A stretch of 64,000 nt of DNA. Source: Hortaea werneckii (Eukaryota; Ascomycota; Dothideomycetes; Mycosphaerellales; Teratosphaeriaceae). The translations under genes and the position numbers were made by a program. The notes beneath the pieces were generated by a model, which worked only from the letters and a program-made list of their open reading frames with translations, was not told the origin of the DNA and ran no database searches. Position 1 is the stretch's first letter, and each line of letters opens with the position of its first letter. The DNA lies in the NCBI GenBank assembly GCA_037044905.1, contig JBAOKB010000118.1:496001-560000 (forward strand), written 5' to 3'. Shown here one piece after another: positions 52,819-63,200 of the stretch.

Positions 52819-54066
52819 ATGGCGCCTCTAAACGTATGCATGGTGGGTACCGGCGAGTACACCACCGGCTTCGTCGGTGGCGGTATGAGTGGCAGCGACA
52901 AGAAAGTGGGAGTGGTAGGCTTGACTCTATTCGATCTTCGCCGCAGAGGAAAGGTCGGCAAACTGTCGATGGTTGGAACCTCGGGCAACAAGTTCCCAGC
53001 GATTAGAGAACATCTGCACAAGAATATTACCCAGGCATACAACGGTCTCGATACGAGCTTCGAGTCTTTTCCCGGCAATGAGGAGCGGGATCCGGAAGCA
53101 TACAAGAAGGCCATTGATGCTCTCTCGCCGGGAGACGCCATTACCATCTTCACGCCCGATCCAACGCACTACCCTATCGCCCTCTATGCCATTCAACGCA
53201 AGATCCATGTCATGATCACCAAGCCCGCGGTCAAACTCCTGTCGGAACACCAATCTCTGATCGAGGAAGCCAAGAAGAACAACGTCTTCGTCTACATCGA
53301 GCACCACAAGCGCTTCGACCCCGCCTACGCCGACGCACGCAATCGGGCTGTCCGGGGCAACCTGGGCGAGTTCAACTACTTCTACAGCTACATGTCGCAG
53401 CCCAAGTCTCAGCTCGAGACGTTCAAAGCCTGGGCCGGCAAAGACAGCGATATTTCATACTACCTCAACAGCCATCACATTGACGTCTGCGAATCCATGG
53501 TCCCGGAATACCGACCTACTAAGGTGATGGCGTCTGCGAGCAAAGGTATAGCTACGGACCTCGGGTGCGCGCCGGAGACGGAAGACACGATTACCCTGCT
53601 TGTAGACTGGGAGAAGAAAGATGGCTCAGGGCGGCGAGCGACGGGCGTATACACCGCTTCCTGGTCGGCTCCGCAGAAATCCGGTGTGCACTCGCAGCAA
53701 TACTTCCACTACATGGCCTCCAAAGGCGAGGTCCGGGTCAACCAGGCCAAGCGTGGCTATGATGTGACTGAAGATGAGGCAGGTCTGACATGGTACAATC
53801 CCTTCTACATGAAGTACGCTCCAGACGAGGAAGGCAACTTCGCCGGTCAAGGCGGATATGGCTACGTCAGCTTCGAGAAGTTCGTAGATGCCATCCAAGC
53901 TCTGAAGGAAGGCCGGGCGACGCTTGACGACCTCGACAAGAGAGGTCTGCCTACGTTGAAGAACACCATTGCAACCGGGGCGATCCTCGAGGCTGGCAGG
54001 AGAAGTTTGGACGAGGGCAGACCTGTAGAGGTGGTGGAGAAGGACGGCCAGTGGGCTCTGAAGTAG
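52819..54066 (+). CDS. Gfo/Idh/MocA-family oxidoreductase
   Basis: This is a single exon of 415 residues. The Rossmann fold begins at VCMVGTGEYTTGFVGGG. The family EKP motif appears as TKP at residues 134-136. IEHHKRFDP follows, and the conserved H..D lies in NSHHIDV (217-223). The C-terminal dimer/substrate domain has SQQYFHYMASKGEVRVNQAK and YGYVSFEKFVDAI. It should oxidise or reduce a sugar or sugar acid with NAD(P) in the cytosol. Glu replaced by Thr before KP is a mild departure from the family. The head-to-head arrangement with the aldolase and the inverted repeat between them suggest one sugar-acid catabolic unit. This enzyme is not one of the standard galacturonate steps. Confidence 0.87.
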   Translation: MAPLNVCMVGTGEYTTGFVGGGMSGSDKKVGVVGLTLFDLRRRGKVGKLSMVGTSGNKFPAIREHLHKNITQAYNGLDTSFESFPGNEERDPEAYKKAIDALSPGDAITIFTPDPTHYPIALYAIQRKIHVMITKPAVKLLSEHQSLIEEAKKNNVFVYIEHHKRFDPAYADARNRAVRGNLGEFNYFYSYMSQPKSQLETFKAWAGKDSDISYYLNSHHIDVCESMVPEYRPTKVMASASKGIATDLGCAPETEDTITLLVDWEKKDGSGRRATGVYTASWSAPQKSGVHSQQYFHYMASKGEVRVNQAKRGYDVTEDEAGLTWYNPFYMKYAPDEEGNFAGQGGYGYVSFEKFVDAIQALKEGRATLDDLDKRGLPTLKNTIATGAILEAGRRSLDEGRPVEVVEKDGQWALK

Positions 54067-54530
54067 TTGATGTGATTGAATAGAACCTTTCCCCGTTTTT
54101 AGCCGACGTCTTCCACGGATCTTTTGCAAACCACTCTAAGCATTCCGAGCTTTCTCAACATCTTTCTGCTTCGTTGACCAGTAAAAGCCCCCAATAGCAA
54201 TTTGCTAAATCCAATGCCAGTTATCGCTAGTGTGGTGTGTAGTGTGCTCAGCGAGCCAAGCCTTGCTCTATGGCAGTATAGACTTGAAAGAGTAAGCGAT
54301 GGTGTACTACTACCATGTACACTACTACTATGTACATAGTATGTACTAATGTGTCACAGTCTGCTGCTGTAAGCATGCATCGGAAGCGATCCGCTGTGGC
54401 CAGCTGACTGCAGCTACATTCAGCCTTAATCTCTCCTTTCTTCCATCGTCTGTTACTTGTGGGAGACAGAAAACCAATACAGGTTCGAATACTAGCACTG
54501 TTTCAGTGTGAGAATAGCTCATCAAGCATC
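54067..54530. other. intergenic region with 14-bp palindrome
   Basis: ACTATGTACATAGT at 54327-54340 is a perfect palindrome in a run of TACTAC/TGTAC sequence. The stretch precedes ATG 54531 and contains no gene. Confidence 0.5.
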
Positions 54531-56092
54531 ATGTCTCCGCATGTTCCAGTTTCACTCGTCTCAGACGTCGGTGGTCAGCTTGCTCTACTCCCCTTAGACA
54601 GCTTGGGCACGACAGAGAGCTTCCCAGATGCTGATAAACAAACTCGTGACAACGCGGATGGCCAGAAATACGAGGTGGCGGTCGGGTTTGGGAAATGCAA
54701 CAGCCGTTGCAAGCGTGATATCACCTACGACCAACTTCTCTTCTGGAAAGCGATGATGGAGCTGGCCCCCGTGCGCAATCCGTCATTGATTTGGCACGAG
54801 AGACGCCAGGCGTTCCTTCGAACTTACTTCTCTCAATGTGTGATCGCGTCCCATCAGACTTACAACTACATCCTGCATGAGCGAGCGCCAAGCAACGCCG
54901 CCTTGCACGCTGCTCGTGATGCGCTGGGGCTGATCCACTTGGGCTCACATAGCAATGATGATCAATTGCTGTACGAGGGCCGCAGAAGACACGTCGCTGC
55001 ATTGAGGTGTATGAGCGAGCAGATCATAAGTCCGAAGGCGGTGCAGAATGATGGGTTACTGGCAGCTTCATACGCGCTGGGGCAATGCGAGGTGAGTCAG
55101 TCCGCATTTTAGATTCCCGAGCCGAAGGGCCGAGTGATATGTAGCTATTGACGTTCCGCCAGATCTTTCATGTCATCTCGCAGGATGGGCATGGAGTGCG
55201 CGTAGGGTGGACTGGCCATATGGCAGGAACGTGTCGGATGTTCTATCTGCGAGGTCCAACATTTGACCAGTCGCTTTTTGCTCAGGCCCTTCTGCATAAA
55301 ATCCGGCAGGCTGCAGTGATGGAGGGCTTGCTCAAACGGAAGCACACCTTCTTTGCGAGTCCGGCTTGGCTGGATGCAGCAGGACCATCCGAAAGCTCAG
55401 CAGTGAAGCTCACCAACATCGCTCTGCGCATAGTGAAAATGCTAGCCAAATCGGACGTCTTGTGCAGGAGCGTAGACACGTCCCAAGAGAAGGAAGTCGT
55501 CAGAATGCTAAAGCGGATGACCGAGATGGAGGTCGCCCTCAACAACTGGCTTCTTGCGTTTTATAGAGGGCGTAAGGAGCACGCAGCACCATATCGGCTC
55601 ATCCCGGTGTCGCAAAATACAGAGTTTGAAAGCCGTCTAGGGGATTTGGCCGATGCTTTCGATCACGTCCTAGAATTCCCCACTATGCTCAGCGCCACTA
55701 CTCATGCTTATGTCTGGATTTGTCAACTTTTGCTGCGCCAGACGATGAGAGACGTCGCCCAGCTGTATCCGTATCCATTGCTTCGGGCACGGAACCAGCA
55801 TGAAAGCCTGACCTGCAGTGTTGACGAGTGTGCAAGAAACCTCTGTCAAAGCATCAACTATCTGTCGTGCGGCGGAAGGACTTCTTCCACGATCATGGCA
55901 TGCAGCGGGCCGTTGTACTTTGCGCTACTGTGGTGGCAACATCGGCGTTGCGAACGTGAAGCTTCATGGTGTCAGCGAATCAAAGATACACTTCAATTTA
56001 ACGCAGAAGTGGGTGGGGCTTACAAGACAACATTCAATTGGCAGGTGCCGATTTTCTCATGGTGGATGCTACCAGATATTTTCGAGTCATAA
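54531..56092 (+). CDS. fungal-specific transcription-factor-domain protein without a visible zinc cluster
   Basis: Exons 54531-55091 and 55163-56092 give 496 residues. The intron has GTGAGT..CCGCCAG. The sequence follows the all-helical Fungal_trans_2 pattern: FLRTYFSQCVIASHQTYNYI, ARDALGLIHLGSHSNDDQLL, YEGRRRHVAALRCMSEQI and DGLLAASYALGQCE, then FHVISQDGHG. A late LYFALLWWQHRRC segment is also present. The first 70 residues contain CNSRC but no Cys6 array. It is either a regulator that has lost its DNA-binding domain or one of the zinc-cluster-free homologues common in fungi. It is convergent with topoisomerase III, with only 54 bases between them. Confidence 0.75.
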
Positions 56093-56146
56093 TCCAAGCC
56101 TTGCTCCATGCTAGAGCCCGACATCCAGACCCTCCGATCGAGAGGC

Positions 56147-58325
56147 TCAGACGCCTTCACCAAGAACGTACTTGCGAACAGCCTGGGAAGTGTCAGCAAT
56201 CAACTGCTTGTAGAGTTGCAGGGGTACGTACAGTAGTCAAGGCATTCATGCGACGCTGACTTAGGAGGTAGACTTCTCGGTACTGCTCAATCGTTTCATG
56301 TACCACTTCAGATTTCGTCTTCCGCCCCTCACAGATCGCTTTCATCTTGAGCTCCATCTAGGACAGTCAGTTGGAACTCACAATGTTTAGCACGCCTCTC
56401 GAACTCACCTCTTTCCGAAGAAATGGCTTGGTCAAGCTGATATCAAAAGCCATGTTATCGTACCCTTCTACGAGAGCCATGCCAAGAGTCGTCGGAATGA
56501 ACTCTTGCACGCCCGTGTTGCCGCCTCGTCCACCGCCTCCCGCGCGAGCGCCCCGACCGCGCCCTCTGCCACGCCCACGACCTCGTCCGCGGGCTGCAGG
56601 GGCTTCTGGCTCGGGCGCCTCGCCCTCTGAATCCTCTTCGTCGTCGCGTTGGGGCTGCCTTGTTCGAGTCTGAGTATTGACGTATTGTCTCTCTTTGATT
56701 TTGGCTATATGTTCAGCCATCGTTGCATCGGTACCGATGCCGTTTGCATCCATAAGTGCGATCAGTTCCGGCTCGGTCAGATAGCCAGGAGGGCCCGTCT
56801 GACCTTCTTGGACTCGAGCTTCAGTGGGCTCAAATAGTTCGCCCTCTTGGAAATTCGGGAGTGGCTGACTACTCGTCCACTTATCATATGGATACACATC
56901 CAGGTAATTTCGCTGCAGGACCACAAGCCCGGATGCGTTGAATACCTCAGAGCCGTAGAGAACGCTGATTTCGGTCCTGGATCCTTTGGCGTCCTCGCTG
57001 CAGCAAGCAAGAAAGCGGCGGACCACAAACTCATGAACTTTCTGCTCTTCGAAGCTGAGCTGTCCCGGATTGACAAAGTTCACCGGATGGATTGGAGGAT
57101 GCGCTTTGTCGTTGTTTTTGCCATTGCGCGGCCAAGAAAAGCCTCCGTTGACAAGGTCCTGTGCAAATGGCGCCCACGGTCCTCCTTGCGTCTGTTTCTG
57201 AATTATGGCCTGCAAGTTCATCCCGCGATCGAACTGATCGGTCTCTGTACGGGGATAGCTGATCCAGCCTCCTTGGTACAACTTCTCGGCCAAGGCCATT
57301 ACTCGATCACTGCTCATTCGCAGGAAACGGCTACCGCACTTCTGTAGCTCTACTGTTGTGAGTGGTAGTGGCTTCCATTTACTAGTAGGCTTGGTTTGGA
57401 CCTTCGTGACTCGAGCCATCCTGGCAGCAAGGCAACGCTCATACAGAATCACCACAGCCGCGCGATCGAAAAGATGGTTCCGCGACCACCTGAAGTTGAC
57501 GGGTATATCCTCCTTTCGGTGCACAACTTTGATGCTCCAGAATGTCTCCGGCACGAAGTTACGCACGCGGAAATATCGCTCGACCACGAAGCCAAGTGTT
57601 GGAAACTGGCAGCTTCCATAGCTGATGACCTGAGGGCGGTCTCCGCCGCTACTTTGCTGTAATAACTGCTGCAAGCTTAAAGTGAGCTTGCGAGTGAAGC
57701 TTGCGCCTATACGCAGGTCAAGCTCGATACGAGAGTAAACCGCATTGGCCTGCATCTCATCGAGTTCAATGGGATGCTGAGCAGCATGGATCATATGCGC
57801 CCTTTCCACATTCGAGAAGCGGGCACGTACCGTGTTAGTAGGATCGTTGAAGCGCTGGTTTGCTTGCTGTGCAACTTGACGGATCTCAGTACCTATATTC
57901 TCGCCCTCGCGATCGCAATCGGTCCAGATGAAAAGCTTATGGGCGTTTCGAGCTTGTCTCTTGATGTTCTCGGCGATGGGCTTGTGACTGTCGTCCACGT
58001 ACGTCTCAATCCGCGCTTCAAACAGCTCTGATGGCTCGCACGACGTCCATTTGCGATACTGGCTGGCAAAGTCATTGCTCAGCAGATGACCGCTTACCGA
58101 GGTGACTGTCACTTGGCATTGGCCCCACGCCGGGAAGTTGTAGTTGAAGTCGTAATTCTTGACATATACGTTGTGTTGGATACTACGCTTCGAGATGGTC
58201 AGCTCTCTAGGCTGAGTACAGACGCCATGCTGTGAACTTACAGTTGTGGCGTTGCCACCGCCTAGGTGGTTCGATATTGCTCGTGCTATGGAAGGCTTCT
58301 CTGCCACACAGAGAATCCTCGTCAT
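56147..58325 (-). CDS. TOP3: DNA topoisomerase III (type IA)
   Basis: Exons 58325-56409, 56357-56232 and 56182-56147 give 692 residues if the first exon is read through. The TOPRIM domain carries FIWTDCDREGE (132-142), and the catalytic Tyr357 is in GGWISYPRTETDQ. Domain order and length match eukaryotic Top3, which acts with RecQ helicase and Rmi1 to resolve recombination and replication intermediates in the nucleus. A run of ten RG/GR pairs (about residues 575-595) sits inside the C-terminal region, before FIPTTLGMALVEGY. Residues of about 29-48 form an insertion not expected in the family. This DNA has full intron signals (58183-58241, GTAAGT, GCTGAC, GTAG), but its 59 bases do not keep the frame. 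Confidence 0.92.
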
Positions 58326-60224
58326 CGTACCTCAACTTCAGGCGCTTCATACCTACTTTAGTGATGGCGACGCATAAGACGCGGATCGGGAGGGTCCAGG
58401 GAAGTGAAGTGACGCGACCCAGACGCGCTTGCCGGCCGAGAAGCGCGCGTGAAAAGATCTACGAAGCGAGATTGCGGGGTCGAGCTACCTCCTACATGAC
58501 AGACACAGAACTTCTATAATATTATTGTTATTAAATAACTAGGCACATACCAATATCATTATCTAGGCATGTTCATGTACAGTACACGGGCAACCCGCGC
58601 AATGATTTGTGTTATCCTGTCATTGCCTGTCACCGCCGGACTCAATTATCAGTGATCAGACGTCTAAGCATTTCATGGGCCTCACATGATGCCTCCACAG
58701 TGGGCGCAACAATGAGTCTTGCCAGTTGCGCTAATTCTGAGCAGTCGCTAGGGCAGGCGGTCTGAAGCTCACATGTGTGTTGGCTACATCACGACTCGAA
58801 GCTTCACCTCGCGAAGAGCACTTGCTCTACAGATCTTGCTTCATCGAAATTTTATCAGCACGAGACGCTTTCACTGAGGCATCAATTTGGATTCGATTAA
58901 CACCTCATGCTGCTTGCCAGCCATCAGGCGGTCAGAAGCAGGGAGGCATGATCATAGAGTACCTAGGTATGATGGGATCGCTGCTTGTCATGTCGTGTGG
59001 CTGCGGGCCGCGTCCAGGCCTGGCGCCGGGAAGATCACAAGCGTGAGAAGGGACCAGAGGGTTCGACACAACGTCGCTGAGACCATTAGGCATCTCAACA
59101 ACCATGGCAACTAAATCCTGTCATGGCTAGCAAGTGGACACATGAACAGCGAGGAGATAGTGGCTGCTCTGACGGATCTTGACGCAGATAGTAGTATGTG
59201 CAAGTAGGAGATGGTAATGGATTGAAACTGTTTGGGACCCGATGTCGTTTAGTGCAGGGAATGGAGGCCCGGCGCATACCGCCTTTGAAATTAGCTCTGC
59301 GCCACCCTTGCAACAGCGAATCTACTGCTGGTGGTAAAGTTTCGAGGACCACCCACTTGCGACATCTCATCTTGCACACGTATTATTTCTTTGTTCTTTG
59401 AAACGTCCTCTTCGGTGCTGTCCGTGGGAACGCATTCCCCCTTTGACGGATGTTTGGAGCTCGAACTGTGGTGTGTGCGCGGTGAATGTGCACCGCGGCC
59501 AACTTGAACGCAGCTGGATAAAGTTCCGTCAGCCTTGTCGGGTCGTAACGCTTATTGGAGCACCCAGCAGTTGGCTCCGAACCAATCCACGACTTGCAGC
59601 TCGAGATACATACCTGACCTACTACTTCCGCCTCACCCACCCACTTCTGCTCTTAGGCGAGCCTAGCCAGAAGCGAAAGACAGCGGCTTGAAAGGGCGGC
59701 GTGTTTGGCTGTCAGTCTCGAGAAGGCATCTCGACAGCACCACGAATCTCGACACAGCCACTGCGCCCCATCTTCTTCGAGTACAGACGCCCGCACGCGG
59801 TCACGCAGACGATCACGAGCTTTCCCATTCACACTTTCGCAAGACCAGTCGCTCGCAGTCACCACCTCTTCCCGCCACCTCCTCACATTGACGACTGCCA
59901 AACCTCAACATCACTCAATACACTACAAGCTTCATTCTAGCTCTTGGTTCGCTGGCCGGCTGCCTGCATATCGAGTGAGGGTTGTGCTTCCCCAAGACCG
60001 TCTTGTGGGACGTGGCGGTGTCTCACTCGCCTCCCGCCACGCCCAAGACTGCTGCCGCTACTATTTCACCATAGTCTTGCCTCTCGAAAGACTACGAATG
60101 CGCCTCCTAGTCTGCGACTTCTACGGACGACTAGAGTCGGCCTGAGGCCGCACTCGACACCCACATTCACTACCAATCTTAGAAGAGCTCGGCCAGCGGT
60201 CACGAGTGGACAGCAAGGCTGAAT
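58326..60224. other. 1.9-kb intergenic region with long CT-rich leader
   Basis: An AT-rich patch lies near 58512-58560 and TACCTAGGTA is at 58960-58969. From about 59700 to 60220 the sequence is rich in C and T and carries several short upstream open frames. It looks like the promoter and 5' leader of the Med15-like gene. No protein-coding gene is supported. Confidence 0.5.
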
Positions 60225-63200
60225 ATGGAGAACCCAAACCTCATGCCCCCCAACGGCATGCCTCCGAACAACATGAATTCCATGCAAAGACCGCAGGGCG
60301 GCAACAACTTGCAACAGGTCTACGCCAAAATCTTGTCTGAAATGCAAGCGAATTCGAACAAAATCCCTCAAGGATGGCAACAGACTTTCGACCCGAAGCA
60401 ACGCGCTCCCAAAGTGATGCAGCTGTAAGTGTCTAGCACAGAAACTCGATCGTCAGAAAATGCGCTAACGCTGGCATGTCTTACATAGCTTCTCTGGTCT
60501 CCGCTTACTCGAGACTGATACCAGCAAGTGCTTTCAGACAGCCGTGGTCTTTGAACTGAGATCACTGGCAGGTGCGCCAAACAAAGAGACTTACGAGATG
60601 GCGATGAAGCGGAAGTTGGAAGAAGTGCACAAAACCCGCGAGGCCCGTGGCAACCAGATGATGCCCAACGGCATGCCGATGAATATGTCACAGAACATGC
60701 CAAACATGCCGAATGGGGCTGGGAACATGAATATGGCAAATGGAATGGGTATGCCGCTCGGTCAAATGAATACGGGTGATGGCATGCAGCAGGCCGGTTT
60801 CCCGACACAGATGCAGCGGCCCATGCAGCCTTCCCCGATGCCGCCGTCGCAACAATCAAACGTCATGGACCCGTCTCAGCTCCAACAAGGCTCCATGCTC
60901 CAGCAAATGCCCAACACGAATCAAGGCCAGGCGCAGAACTTTCAGCAGAACGGGCAAGGCCAATCGGGTGAGCCCAGTCTGCAACAAATGCAGGAACATG
61001 CAAGGAATCTCTACCAACGGATGCCGGATGAAAAGAAGAATCAGATTCGCATGACGATGATGCGGAACTCCACAGACCAACAACGAGCTGCCGCGGCAGC
61101 TCAGGGCGGCGATCCTCATGTCATGAATTTCCTCCTGGCTAAAAGTAAAGAAATGTTGAAGAGCAAGATGGGTCAGCAAGGTGGTCAGCAGAACATGGGA
61201 TTCGGCAACGGGCAGCAAGCTGCATCCTCGCAGCCTGACTACGCAACGTTCATAAGTCAACAGGCCAATGCCATGAAGCATCAGGAGTCAGGCGAGCAAG
61301 TGGTGCCGGCAAGTAACAACACTGACTTTATGAACAACCGTGGGATGAACATGCCCCAGGGTATCAACCCACAGATGCTCGGGAATCAGGGCAATCCACA
61401 GATGACGAACCAGATGCAGCAAATTGCACTTCAACAACAGAAGCAGGCAATGATGCAAAGACAGAACATGCTTGCCCAGCAACAGGCCATGCAGCAGCAA
61501 CAGCAGGCAAACCAGCTCAGAGGTCAGCCTGGCGGACTGAATGCCCCTAATGCTTTGAATGGAGGGCCAGCTGGTCAAGTCAACAGTCCAGCCATGTCCA
61601 TGCTCAATAGGCCCATGGCACCACCCAATCAAGCACCCAACACGCCGCAACAGCAGAACCAAGCCCCAAACCAGCAGGGCCCACCCACGCCTCAGAACGC
61701 TGCGACTCTGAATTTGCTACAGCATCATCAGCAAATGATGCACCAGAACAACCCACAAATGCATCAAGGGCCAGGACAACAGCCTATGAATGAACAGCAA
61801 AGCATGCAGGTCATGCAAATGCTGCGAAGCCTGCCTCCGCAGCACAGACAGAGACTGATGCAGATGAAACCAACTCCTGAGCAGTTGAGTCAGTTCGTTC
61901 GTAACTTCAACATGCAGCGACAGCAGGGCCAAGCGCAGCAAAATGGCAATATGATGAATGGTCAGCCAGATCAGCAAGGCCCGGGCCCGAATATGGGTAT
62001 GCCCATGGGCCAGCCGCCGCCTGGCATGATGAACAACATGCAGGCCAATGCGACCCCTATGTACAATTCTCAACCGCCTCAGAATCCTCAGGGATTTCCT
62101 CTGGATGCAACCCAAATGCAACAGAGGGCTAATCAGCAGCAGCAGCACGCACAACTAAGGCAGCGTGCCATAGACTCGTGGAAATTCCCGAATGAACTGC
62201 GTGCTCAGCTGCCAATACCGCTACCGCAGGAGGTTCAAAGCTGGGGGCGACTTAAAGAACATCTGATGCAGAATAGCAATATGGTGCCGCCTGGAATCCT
62301 CCAACGCGTGCAACAAGCACAAGGCCAATGGTTTGAGTCTCATCCTGAAGAACTCAATCAAGCGTTCCAGGCCTTGAAGCAGAGACTCATGCAGCAGAAT
62401 CAGGCAGCCCGGATGGGTCCAATGTCCGGGCCACCTTTGCAACCTCAGCCTCCAGCCGCCGGACCCTCTGGCATGGGTATGCCGAACGGACAGGCTCCGC
62501 CGGCGCAGATGGTGCCGCCTGCGGGCGGTATGCAGCAGCCTCAGCGAATGCCTAACCAGGGTCCGCCGCCACCGGGCAACGCTCAAGCTGGTCTGAGGCC
62601 ACCGAATCCGCCGCAACCGCCAAGCATCCAAGAGATTCAGGCGCTCAGATCGAAACACCAGCAGCTGCAGGGCAAGTCTGACGATGAGATCAAGGGTTTC
62701 ATTTGGAACCAGAAGCAGAAAAATTACGCAAATGCTTTGCAGCAGTTTCAGCAGCAGGAGGCTTTGCGAAGTGCGCAAATGCAACGTGCGCAGCAGTTCA
62801 TTACCTCACAAGGAGGTATGCCGGCGCAAGGTGTCGCCGGACAGCGTCCGAGCCAGCCTCCGCAGCAGACAGGTACGCCGCAACAGGGCCAAAAGCGACC
62901 GCAACCGCCTTCGAGCGGTGATGATGTTGTTGAGATACCAAACCCCAATCAGCGGCAACAACAACAGCAACAGCCCATGGGTGCAACACAGGCGCCACCA
63001 ATGCAGCCTAGTCAATCACAGCAGCAGAACCGTCAGCAGCCGCCGCAAATGCCAACCCAGGAGCAAATCGCAAAACTGCCGCAAGATCAACAAGCGAAGT
63101 TTGCAGCGTTCCAACGGAGACAGCAAGCCGAGGCGCTCAAGAAAGCACAAATGGGCCTCGGTAACGCCAATCAAGGTCAGCAACCTGCGCAACAATCGCA

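Noticed and set aside
54481..54500. tRNA B-box-like sequence GGTTCGAATAC
   Set aside because: No matching A box, acceptor stem or T-stem pairing is present around it, so it is not a tRNA gene.
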